Source: an uncultured Planctomycetales bacterium (GTDB taxonomy: Bacteria; Planctomycetota; Planctomycetia; Pirellulales; Thermoguttaceae). From it: a stretch of 18,717 nt of DNA. Under the pieces are notes generated by a model. That model was not told the DNA's origin, searched no databases, and saw only the letters and a program-made list of their open reading frames with translations. Below are positions 1 to 7,433 of this stretch, piece by piece; within the stretch, counting starts at the first letter, position 1; each line of letters starts with the position of its first letter. Location of the stretch: positions 1 through 18,717 of the forward strand of contig CALARR010000037.1 of the NCBI GenBank assembly GCA_937889015.1, read 5' to 3'. The translations under genes were made by a program, and so were the position numbers.

Positions 1-66
1 TCGCGGTGGAGGTTGGTCCACCGGCTGGGCCATTAGCAAGTTCAGAGATCATCGGAGGGATGCAAA

Positions 67-2118
67 ATGAAGGACTCCCGGATCTCCCTAGGTTTGCTCC
101 TGGCTGCGTTGGCTGGAGGGGGCATCGTGTTGAGCCCCTCGGTTGGGCCTGGAGGGCGGACGGCGGAAGTGTGCACCGCCTCGTGCATCGTGCCGGCCGA
201 TGGCATTGAGCACGCCGCGGCGTTTGATCTCGCCGGACTCCAAGGCGGTCCGGCGTCGAGTCCGGCCGTAGCGGCCGTGAGGACGTCGGGGCTTGTCGAA
301 GACTACTACCCGTACGATTACGTCGCCGAAAGTGACGATTCCAGCGTCTCCGAAGATGTTGTGACGGAGACGGAGCGCGGTGCGGTTGATTCGCCTGTCA
401 ACGAACAGCCGTGGATGAGCAATGAATCGGACGAGGACGATCCGCAGTACAGCCACTGGCCGGATGAAGAGGAGCAGATCGACGCGGGGCAGGTTGATGC
501 GGGTGCGAACGAAGAGTGGTCTGACGCGGAGATTGGGTACCCTTGGAGCGAATACGACCAGAGCGAGTGGGATGGGCCCGAATACGAACGGAGTGGCTAC
601 GAGGAGGACGAAGCGACGGGATCGACCGAGATGGGGGTCGACCTGGACGAGGACGCAGAGGCGGATACGGCGTCCGAGTTCGATTTGTCGGACGAGATGC
701 GGGATGACGCGTGGGAGATCGAGCGGGATTACGGAAACTGGGAGGATGTGGGCGACGCGGAGCGTGGGGCGTTCGAACCGGAGTTGACGGACGAAGGTTT
801 GGATGAGGTCCGCTGGATGGAGTCGGACCAAGGCGGACTGGAGGGCCAGGAGTACAACGAGGAAGGCAGCGCAGAGGAAGACTGGCCGGAAACGGACCGA
901 GAGCCGTGGCTGGAAGACAGCGGCCACGAAGATGAAGCAGTGGATGAAGAGATGGAATGGCGCGGCACGCCGATCAACGAGGAATACACCGCAGATGTGA
1001 ACAGCTTGTACGAGACCGAGGCCGAGTATTTCCGCGATTGGGAAGAACAACCGGAGGAAGTGACCGAGGGCGGAAGCGAGCCGGAGAATCGCGACGTTGA
1101 GTACGGCGCATACGAGGACGAGTGGGATGAAGACCATTCGGTGGACTGGCAAGAAGCGTTCTTGGAGCCGGTCCTGGAACCTGTCGGCAGCTCAGTGCGG
1201 CTGGGCCGCCCGAGGTGGCCGGGGCGGTTCTCGGATAGGTCCTTAGACGAGCCGGACCTGGAGGAGTCGGCCGCGGAGGGGCAGTGCGAGATGTGGCAGC
1301 CCTCGGTCGAGTCGGACGAGGGATATCCACACGAGACGTCTTGGGGCGATGAGGTGTACTGGCGATGGGCCCAACGAGCGGAGGCCTATGGCCGTTACGA
1401 GAGCGACGCCGGGAATGCCGGGATCGATGAGTCGGCCTGGGACAACGGCGACGAGAGCGGGGTGGAGGCAGGGGGGGCAGCGAGGGAAGTCTCGCTGGCT
1501 CGACGGACCCCCCAGTGGTTAACCGCAGTGCGCGCGGAACGTCTGATCGTGACTGACCGTCAGTTGTTGGAGGAGTTGGAGCGGTTGTCTGACGCGTCGC
1601 CGTGGGTTCGGCGATTGGCGTTGGACGACTATCTGGTCAGTCTGGGTTCCGAGGTGCTGGGGTTTGTGGCACATTTCGAGAACGTGGCCGGCGAGGATGT
1701 GCTGGATTGCTCCCAGCATGTGCCGGCAGCGACGGCCTTTCTGGCCTCGTACCGTCTGTACGAACAGGGACTTGTGGGGATGGACGATGCCGTGCAGCTC
1801 GTGCAGCAGATCCGCAAGGAGCTGCCGCAGGGGTGGGTCGAGGGCGCGAGGCAGTTCACGTGGCAGGCATCCGCTCGGGGCGTGGCCGAGCCGATGACTG
1901 CGGCGGGGCCCCCGACTGCGGCTCGCTGGGAAGCAAGGAACCTCGTGCGTTTGGCTGTGGTCTGGCTGAACGGCTCCCTGGGGACCTGGATTGAGGCCCT
2001 CGGCGGGAGAAGTCTGTGGGAAATGCCCGGCCTTGCCTGGCAGGCATTGAGGTCGAGTCAGGCTCAGGCTCAGAACACGGCAAGCTACCTGCTGAGGTGG
2101 AGCGGACGTCGGCAGTAG
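67..2118 (+). CDS. Secreted, highly acidic Trp/Tyr-rich protein of unknown function
   Basis: The start ATG at 67 has GGAGGG at 55-60, seven bases upstream. The 683-residue product opens with a positively charged end and a hydrophobic stretch (about residues 8-24), which looks like a Sec signal peptide. Residues about 75-365 and 395-480 are extremely rich in Asp and Glu, with Trp and Tyr recurring every few residues in acidic surroundings and almost no Lys. Residues about 490-683 are of ordinary composition, probably helical, with no motif I recognise. Residues 369-393 are a basic island (Arg, Pro, Gly) that is the translation of a dispersed DNA repeat, so it is probably an insertion accepted in frame. 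The acidic part could bind cations or act as a disordered spacer, but that is only inference from composition. I do not recognise the family. The long antisense frame opposite the acidic region is a by-product of GAN codons. Confidence 0.8.
   Translation: MKDSRISLGLLLAALAGGGIVLSPSVGPGGRTAEVCTASCIVPADGIEHAAAFDLAGLQGGPASSPAVAAVRTSGLVEDYYPYDYVAESDDSSVSEDVVTETERGAVDSPVNEQPWMSNESDEDDPQYSHWPDEEEQIDAGQVDAGANEEWSDAEIGYPWSEYDQSEWDGPEYERSGYEEDEATGSTEMGVDLDEDAEADTASEFDLSDEMRDDAWEIERDYGNWEDVGDAERGAFEPELTDEGLDEVRWMESDQGGLEGQEYNEEGSAEEDWPETDREPWLEDSGHEDEAVDEEMEWRGTPINEEYTADVNSLYETEAEYFRDWEEQPEEVTEGGSEPENRDVEYGAYEDEWDEDHSVDWQEAFLEPVLEPVGSSVRLGRPRWPGRFSDRSLDEPDLEESAAEGQCEMWQPSVESDEGYPHETSWGDEVYWRWAQRAEAYGRYESDAGNAGIDESAWDNGDESGVEAGGAAREVSLARRTPQWLTAVRAERLIVTDRQLLEELERLSDASPWVRRLALDDYLVSLGSEVLGFVAHFENVAGEDVLDCSQHVPAATAFLASYRLYEQGLVGMDDAVQLVQQIRKELPQGWVEGARQFTWQASARGVAEPMTAAGPPTAARWEARNLVRLAVVWLNGSLGTWIEALGGRSLWEMPGLAWQALRSSQAQAQNTASYLLRWSGRRQ
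1171..1243 (+). repeat. Dispersed ~73-bp repeat, copy A (inside the acidic-protein gene)
   Basis: This segment matches the reverse complement of 15650-15722 at about 65 of 73 positions, without gaps; most differences are transitions. A diverged third copy lies at 2173-2239, and the match with that copy begins slightly earlier, at GGAGCCGGTCC (1164-1174 and 2166-2176). The ends form imperfect inverted repeats (AACCTGTC near the left, and the complement of GATAGGT near the right). The centre can form a short hairpin, GCCGCC-CGA-GGTGGC with one G-T pair. Here it is read in frame and contributes residues 369-393 of the host protein. Confidence 0.85.
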
Positions 2119-2172
2119 CGTCACGACGAGGCGAAGGGCGGAGGACTGTCGCCGCGTTGCTTTTGGGAGCCG

Positions 2173-2239
2173 GTCCGGAAACCTGTCGGCAGCTTAGCCC
2201 TGTCCCAATCACCTGGGGGGCGGTTGAAGAATAGGTTCT
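2173..2239 (+). repeat. Dispersed repeat, copy C (diverged, shorter centre)
   Basis: The left half (2166-2197) matches copy A at about 29 of 32 bases, including the core AACCTGTCGGCAGCT. The right end again reads GGGGCGGTT then AGGTTCT, as in the other copies. The centre is different and the element is six bases shorter, so it is either an old copy or a variant. It lies about 55 bases after the stop codon of the acidic-protein gene. Confidence 0.7.
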
Positions 2240-2263
2240 AAGTCTTTACAGGAAAAACGGTTG

Positions 2264-2305
2264 CGACCCGGACGGAGGGGTTCGTCCGGGTCGGCCTGTT
2301 CTTTG
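2264..2305 (+). terminator. Possible intrinsic terminator after the acidic-protein gene
   Basis: CGACCCGGACG (2264-2274) pairs perfectly with CGTCCGGGTCG (2283-2293) around an eight-base loop. The sequence that follows, GCCTGTTCTTT, is only moderately T-rich, so termination is plausible but not certain. It sits about 145 bases beyond the stop at 2118. Confidence 0.4.
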
Positions 2306-2476
2306 GCGGGTCCTGGGGAGGCGGGCAGGGGCGGGATAGGCGAAATTTTCGTTATTTTCTACTTGGTAGCGACGCAGCCGGAGCGGACCGCGGCCGACAG
2401 ACGGGCCGGTTGTTCGGGCGTAGGGTGGGAGTGGCCCGGAAGTGCCCTCTTTCAGGCCATCCAGGGAGAATTTTCC

Positions 2477-2506
2477 TTGGCAAAGGCAAAATGGTCCAAG
2501 TAGAAT
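2477..2506 (+). promoter_or_regulatory. Candidate housekeeping-type promoter for the VWA gene
   Basis: TTGGCA (2477-2482) and TAGAAT (2501-2506) are separated by 18 bases, resembling -35 and -10 boxes. Transcription would begin near 2513 and give a leader of about 110 bases before the ATG at 2624. This is consensus matching by eye only. Confidence 0.4.
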
Positions 2507-2623
2507 AACAGTACCGATACCGCAAATTCTTGCGGCGGAAAGTGCATAGATTGCGCATGCACGGGGGGCTGTCCGGAACCAGTCGCCCGAGGTCGGTATC
2601 CCTTTTGGTGCTGGAGAGTAGAG

Positions 2624-5600
2624 ATGTCGACACGTTCTTCTTTCCCAAGGACTTGGTTGCTGTTGGCAACGATTGCCGCCTGCGTCTCAGCCACAAGCAC
2701 CCAAGCCACGGAGTCGGGCCCCGAGGCAGCCCGGCTGGAAGCGTTCACCAAGGCTGACGGCACGAACCACTTTGCCCTCAGCCTGCGTCCCGATGCGGCC
2801 GTGTCCGCAGAGCCGGGACCCCGGGATGTGGTGGTGGTTTTCGACACATCCGCTAGCCAGATGGGGCAGTATCGGGAGAAGGCCCTGTCGGCGTTGGAGG
2901 CCCTGTTGGCCAAGCTCGATGCGGCGGATCGAGTGCAGTTGCTGGCGGTGGATCTGGACGCCGTGGCCCTGACGGACCAGTTTGTGGCGCCCCACAGCGA
3001 GGCGATGGGAAGTGCCTTGAGCAAGTTGCGGGCGCGCACACCCCTGGGTTCCACCGATATGGAGGTGGCGTTGCAGGCGGTGGCCGCGCGATTTGAGTCG
3101 GGGTCGCGTGCGCGAGTGGTCGTCTATCTGGGCCAGGGGCGCAGCCCGGCGAACATCCTCAGCCCAGCCACTTTCGAGGGGATCGTCCGCAAGCTGGTGG
3201 CGCAGCGCGTGTCGGTGAGCAGCTATGCCGTGGGGCCGCGTTTGGATCTTCAGCTTCTGGGCGTGTTGGCGAACCACACGGGCGGCCAGGTGATTCGCGA
3301 GGCGATCGACATTGAGGCGTCGCAGGCGGGGCTCGATTTGGCGCAGTCGGTGCGCGCGACGGTGTACTGGCCGGGCGATGTGCGGTGGCCGGACAACGTG
3401 AGCGAAGTATTTCCCAAGACGATGCCGCCCTTGCGCAGCGACCGGGACAGCGTGGTGGTGGGCAGCCTGAAGGCGTTGGAGCCGTTGGCTCTGACGATTA
3501 CGGCGACGACCGCGACGGGCCGCGAGTCGCGCATGAGCTGGAATGTGGCCGCCTCGATTTCCAATCCCGACAATTGTTACCTGGCGCAACTGGTATCGAT
3601 GTCCAAGGCCGATGGCGGATTCTCGCTGCCGACGGTCGGGTCGGCCACGCTGGATGAGGCGAAGGCCCAGTCGTACCTTGGGGCGCGCGGGCTGACGCAA
3701 CTGGCTTGCCAGGCGATGAGTGCGGGCAATGCAGTGGACGCCTTGCGTTTGGCAGAAGAGGCGCTGCGTCGCGATCCGGAGAATCCGGAGGCGCAGGCGG
3801 TGCGGCGCGTGGCATCGCGTCAGCAGGGCAAGACGGACAAGATGGCGCCCGAACCGGCCGCTCCGGCCGCGGACTTGAATCTGGTGGGGCCGGCGGTGAC
3901 TCCGGCCGACGCCGTGCCGCAGGACGGGGCGGCGGTGGCCGCTTTCGACATATCGCGGCGGCAGATTGCGCAGCAGATCCAGGCGGACGTGCAGGCAACT
4001 CTGGAGCAGGCTCGGCGGCAGATGCAGAGCAACCCGGCCGCTTCGGTGCAGAGCTTGAAACTGCTGCTGGAGAACCTGCGGCAGGTGCGCGACTTGGCGC
4101 CCGACGTGCAGAGTCAGTTGATCGACGTGGTCCAGGCCTCGCTCCGCGAGGCGGATCGGCGTCAGGCGGAAATGGAAGTCCGTCGGCAACGGCAGTTGGA
4201 GACCCAGGCCACGCAGCGCGAACAGCAACTCCTGGCCGACAGTCTGCTGCGCAAGCAGGAGAAGGTGCGGCAGCTTATGGACCGGTTCAACGCCCTGATG
4301 GACGAGAACCGTTATCGTTGGGCGGAAGAGGCGACGGCCATGGAGGCAGAGAAGGTTGATCCGGGCAATCCGGTCGCGGTCTCGGCCACCGTGTATTCGC
4401 GGATCAAGGGCACCTGGTATGACGCGACGGTGACGCGGATTGCGAAAGAGAAGGCGTGGATCGACGCGGCCTACGAGGTCGAGAAGTCGGCCGTGCCGTT
4501 TGCCGGCGATCCGCCGATCATCTATCCCGACGGCGAGGTGTGGCGCGAGCTTACGCAGCGCCGCAAAGAGAAGTACAAGTCGGTCGACCTGGCCAGCCGC
4601 GGTCCGGCCGAGCGGAAGATCGAAGATCAGCTCAAGTCTCCGACGACCTTGGAGTTCATCGAGACGCCGTTCACGGACGTGGTGGAGTATCTGAAGGACC
4701 TGCACGGCATCGAGATCCAACTGGACAAGAAGGCGTTGGACGACGTGGGGGTCGCGGCAGATACGCCGATCACGCGGAACCTCAAGGGGATCTCGCTGCG
4801 CTCTGCGCTGCGTTTGCTGCTCCGCGAGTTGCAGTTGACATACATCATTCAGGATGAAGTGCTGTTGATCACGACCCAGGAGCAGGCCGATACGCGGCCG
4901 AACACGAAGGTCTATCCGGTGGCCGACCTGGTGTTGCCGATCCGCACGCCGAGTTTCAGCGGCGGTTTCGGCGGGTTGGGCGGCATGAGCGGCGGCATGG
5001 GCAGCACGAGTGGCTTTGGCGGTGGCGGCGGCATGGGCGGCGGCATGGGCGGCGGGGGCATGGGCGGTGGCGGCTTCGGCGGGGGCGGCATGTTCAACCT
5101 CCGCGATGCGATCGGCCGCGGCATGCTGGAAAATCTCCCCAAGGGCGGCTTCCAGGCGTTTGCCGTGAAGGACGACCTGAGTGCGGCCCCGGCCACGATC
5201 AAGGCCGACAAGCCGGTGATCCGACGCATTCAGGTCGAGGTCCCCGAAGGGGCCGATGCGAATGCGGTGTGGGATGAGTATTTCGCCAAGCACGAAGAAT
5301 CGCCGGCGAGCATTCGCGAGGCCGTGCGGCGTTTGCACGAGGACAAGAAGTTTGCCCAAGTGACGGCCCTGATCCTGGCCGCCTTGCGGCATGGGCAGGG
5401 GCAGCCTTGGATGTACGAAGCCTTGGCTCTGGCCATGCAGTTGGAGGGGCGGCCGTCGGAGGAAGTCGAGCGGGCGATCATGTCCGCGGCCGATTTCGCG
5501 GCATCGCCCGATGACCTGATGTCGCTGGCGGTTTACCTGTTCAAAAACCAGATGCACCGCCGGGCGCTGAAGGTCTTCCGGCAGGTGTCGGCCTTGGACC

Positions 5601-6592
5601 CGGTCCGGCCCGAGCCGTATCTGTGCGGGCTGCGATCGGCCCAGGCGGTGAACGACACCGAGGGCGTGAAGTGGGCCACGCTGGGCATCTGTGGGCACGC
5701 CTGGCGCAACGAGCACAAGGAGGTCTTCAAGCACGCGTGGCGCGTGGCCGAGGAGACCCTGGCCCAGCTTCAGGCCGCGCACAAGACGGCTGAGGCCGCC
5801 GCGTTCCAGCGCGACCTTCAAGACGCAGTACAACGCGATTGCGTGATCGTGGTCCACTGGACCGGAGACGCGGACATCGACCTGTTTGTGGAAGAACCGT
5901 CGGGGACGGTGTGTTCGCACCGCAACCCCTTGACGCTCTCGGGCGGCGTGATGCTGGGCGATGCGACGTCGGCGCGGCAGAGTGTTGAAGCGGACGGCGG
6001 GTCGACCGAGGTCTATGTCTGCCCGCAGGGGTTCAGCGGAACCTACAAGGCCTTGATTCGCCGCGTGTGGGGCAAGGTGACGGCGGGCAAGGTCACCGTT
6101 CAGATTTGGGTCCACTACCGCGGCAAGAACCAGCTTTTCCAGGAGAAGAAGATCTCGCTGGACAAGGGGGAAGCGGCCGTGGCCTTTGATCTGAAGGACG
6201 GACGCCGACAGGGATCGCTGAAGGAGTATCAGGTTGCCAACGCCGTGGATAGCCAGTTGGCGGTTAACCGGCAGATTCTGGGGCAGGAACTGGATTCGGC
6301 CGTCGATGCGCGGGCGCTGGCCAGTCTTTCCGACAGCGGCAGCAGCGGGAGCGGCAACTTCTGGTATCCGGGCCGCACGGGGGCCGTCGGCTATCAGCCG
6401 GTGATCATCACGCTGCCCAAGGGGGCCAACTTCGCGGCCACGGCCGTGATCTCGGCCGACCGTCGTTATGTTCGCGTGACCTCGATTCCGTTGTTCTCGG
6501 GCGTTTCCGAGGTGAATATCTTCAATTACTACAGCGGTGAATCGAGTTCCACCGACAACGGCACGGGCTTCGGCGGCTACGGCAGCAATTAG
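2624..6592 (+). CDS. Large secreted VWA / secretin-N-like / DUF2135-like mosaic protein
   Basis: The ATG at 2624 follows GGAGAG (2613-2618). The 1322-residue product has a signal peptide (about 1-29). A von Willebrand A domain spans about 65-235, with the metal-binding motif D74-T-S-A-S78 and a later GSTD element. A TPR-like stretch lies near 365-395. A charged Gln/Arg-rich coiled coil covers about 440-580. An STN/secretin-N-like domain lies at about 670-765 and ends in VYPVADLV. A Gly/Met-rich linker follows at about 775-825, then a helical TPR-like region at about 860-1060. A beta domain at about 1068-1165 with DADIDLFVEEPSG resembles DUF2135 (YfaP type). The C-terminal segment (about 1255-1310, with ADRRYVR) resembles the ends of planctomycete secretin-like proteins. 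The protein is probably a periplasmic or surface scaffold that binds a divalent metal through the VWA site. It is a single gene with its own terminator. The partner and function are unknown. Confidence 0.85.
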   Translation: MSTRSSFPRTWLLLATIAACVSATSTQATESGPEAARLEAFTKADGTNHFALSLRPDAAVSAEPGPRDVVVVFDTSASQMGQYREKALSALEALLAKLDAADRVQLLAVDLDAVALTDQFVAPHSEAMGSALSKLRARTPLGSTDMEVALQAVAARFESGSRARVVVYLGQGRSPANILSPATFEGIVRKLVAQRVSVSSYAVGPRLDLQLLGVLANHTGGQVIREAIDIEASQAGLDLAQSVRATVYWPGDVRWPDNVSEVFPKTMPPLRSDRDSVVVGSLKALEPLALTITATTATGRESRMSWNVAASISNPDNCYLAQLVSMSKADGGFSLPTVGSATLDEAKAQSYLGARGLTQLACQAMSAGNAVDALRLAEEALRRDPENPEAQAVRRVASRQQGKTDKMAPEPAAPAADLNLVGPAVTPADAVPQDGAAVAAFDISRRQIAQQIQADVQATLEQARRQMQSNPAASVQSLKLLLENLRQVRDLAPDVQSQLIDVVQASLREADRRQAEMEVRRQRQLETQATQREQQLLADSLLRKQEKVRQLMDRFNALMDENRYRWAEEATAMEAEKVDPGNPVAVSATVYSRIKGTWYDATVTRIAKEKAWIDAAYEVEKSAVPFAGDPPIIYPDGEVWRELTQRRKEKYKSVDLASRGPAERKIEDQLKSPTTLEFIETPFTDVVEYLKDLHGIEIQLDKKALDDVGVAADTPITRNLKGISLRSALRLLLRELQLTYIIQDEVLLITTQEQADTRPNTKVYPVADLVLPIRTPSFSGGFGGLGGMSGGMGSTSGFGGGGGMGGGMGGGGMGGGGFGGGGMFNLRDAIGRGMLENLPKGGFQAFAVKDDLSAAPATIKADKPVIRRIQVEVPEGADANAVWDEYFAKHEESPASIREAVRRLHEDKKFAQVTALILAALRHGQGQPWMYEALALAMQLEGRPSEEVERAIMSAADFAASPDDLMSLAVYLFKNQMHRRALKVFRQVSALDPVRPEPYLCGLRSAQAVNDTEGVKWATLGICGHAWRNEHKEVFKHAWRVAEETLAQLQAAHKTAEAAAFQRDLQDAVQRDCVIVVHWTGDADIDLFVEEPSGTVCSHRNPLTLSGGVMLGDATSARQSVEADGGSTEVYVCPQGFSGTYKALIRRVWGKVTAGKVTVQIWVHYRGKNQLFQEKKISLDKGEAAVAFDLKDGRRQGSLKEYQVANAVDSQLAVNRQILGQELDSAVDARALASLSDSGSSGSGNFWYPGRTGAVGYQPVIITLPKGANFAATAVISADRRYVRVTSIPLFSGVSEVNIFNYYSGESSSTDNGTGFGGYGSN

Positions 6593-6940
6593 TCAGGAAT
6601 TGTGGTTCGATGCACTCCAACGGCCGGCCATTGCCGGCCGTTGGGCTTTTGTGGGGGCTGAGTTTTCTCTGGGACGGCCCTTCGGTTGGTCAGGCGACCG
6701 CCTGTCGCGAAACGGCGGCGTGTCGTCGAAGTGACTACGCCCTGTCGTCGGGGCGAGGACACGTCTGGCCGACTCGGTGTCGCGTGCGGCTCCGCGGTGG
6801 AATGCGCAACTGCTTTTCTGGCAGTGCGTTAGGCTGTGTTTGTGATTTTCGGCACACCCTTTGCTTTTCGGGGGTTCTGGAAAGCGCGATCCACTCCGTC
6901 TCGGTCATCGCGGGAATCCGGTCCAGCAAAGGGCGTAGCC
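6593..6940. other. Intergenic region between the VWA gene and the small His-rich gene
   Basis: Apart from the terminator at 6617-6650 and the ribosome binding site AAAGGG at 6928-6933, I see no RNA gene, repeat or convincing promoter here. Small open frames in this stretch have no recognisable product. Confidence 0.5.
6617..6650 (+). terminator. Strong intrinsic terminator after the VWA gene
   Basis: CCAACGGCCGGC (6617-6628) and GCCGGCCGTTGG (6633-6644) form a perfect 12-base-pair stem around the loop CATT. It is followed by GC and TTTT. It lies 25 bases after the stop codon at 6592. Confidence 0.85.
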
Positions 6941-7261
6941 ATGAAACGCGTCGCAGTCGCAATCGTTGTTTTGGGGGTCTTGGGGCTCCTGGCCAAGACG
7001 GCCCAGGCCCAGTCTCCGGCAGTCTTCGCTAGCGTGGCCGCCACTGCGGTGTCGGGCCACGGGCATCACTATCACCATCAGGGGCACGGGCATGGAGGGT
7101 TCGCGTGGTATCCGCCCGTTGTCGTACCGCCACGACCGGTGATCGTGGCGCCTCCGCCGGTCTATGTTCCATCTCCTCCACCGCCCTGCTATCGGTACTA
7201 CCGGCCGTACAGCGGGATCTACTATCAACAAGGCGGGGTGTCGATTGGACTTGGCTTCTGA
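6941..7261 (+). CDS. Small secreted His/Pro/Tyr-rich protein
   Basis: I choose the ATG at 6941 because AAAGGG (6928-6933) lies seven bases upstream and a clean signal peptide (MKRVAVAIVV through about residue 23, ending AQA) starts there; the open frame itself extends further upstream. The product has 106 residues. Residues 40-51 hold seven histidines alternating with Gly and Tyr. Residues 59-82 are Pro/Val-rich, and the tail is Tyr-rich, ending GGVSIGLGF. The His cluster suggests binding of metals such as copper, nickel or zinc, but this is inferred from composition only. The family is not recognised. It is probably a single-gene unit, with a terminator at 7360-7401. Confidence 0.7.
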   Translation: MKRVAVAIVVLGVLGLLAKTAQAQSPAVFASVAATAVSGHGHHYHHQGHGHGGFAWYPPVVVPPRPVIVAPPPVYVPSPPPPCYRYYRPYSGIYYQQGGVSIGLGF

Positions 7262-7359
7262 GTCCTTGCCGGCACGTCAGCGAAACAGGCATCGCTGGCG
7301 CAAACAAATCCTTCGGCATCGGCTGCCAGACGAGATCGATGGTCGATCCAAGCCGATGG

Positions 7360-7401
7360 CAAGCGGGGTGGTCAAGCGGCCGACGCCCCGCTTGTTTTGT
7401 T
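7360..7401 (+). terminator. Intrinsic terminator for the small His-rich gene
   Basis: CAAGCGGGG (7360-7368) pairs with CCCCGCTTG (7386-7394) across a 17-base loop and is followed directly by TTTTGTT. The T tract lies only on the plus side, so it serves the plus-strand transcript. Confidence 0.55.
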
Positions 7402-7405
7402 GGCG

Positions 7406-7433
7406 ATCAGCTTTCAGCTATCAGCTTTCAGCT
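7406..7433. repeat. Heptamer tandem repeat, four units
   Basis: The heptamers ATCAGCT and TTCAGCT alternate, giving two perfect copies of the 14-base unit ATCAGCTTTCAGCT (7406-7419 and 7420-7433). The array abuts the stop codon of the minus-strand lyase gene, which occupies 7434-7436. It resembles the short tandem heptanucleotide repeats known in some cyanobacteria. Confidence 0.75.

Larger units (their letters stand above)
2119..2623. other. Intergenic region between the acidic protein and the VWA protein
   Basis: These 505 bases hold the diverged repeat copy (2173-2239), a GC-rich hairpin that may end the upstream transcript (2264-2293) and a promoter-like pair (2477-2506) for the downstream gene. 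The small open frames here have no recognisable product and no convincing ribosome binding site. Confidence 0.6.

Noticed and set aside
88..1152. Long minus-strand open frame opposite the acidic-protein gene
   Set aside because: It arises because GAN codons read backwards avoid stops; it has Arg/Val/His-rich nonsense composition and no recognisable domain.
2261..2503. 80-codon plus-strand open frame in the intergenic region
   Set aside because: It runs through the hairpin and the promoter-like sequence, lacks a ribosome binding site, and its product is unrecognisable.
4950..5097. Dense GGC-rich repeats that could suggest a tandem DNA repeat
   Set aside because: These are simply the codons of the Gly/Met-rich linker in the VWA mosaic protein.
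2687..6115. 1142-codon minus-strand open frame opposite the VWA gene
   Set aside because: A GC-driven shadow: no domain, heavy His/Arg composition, and the plus strand encodes recognisable domains throughout.
7406..7433. Possible CRISPR repeat
   Set aside because: Units are seven bases, directly adjacent and without spacers; no cas gene is nearby.
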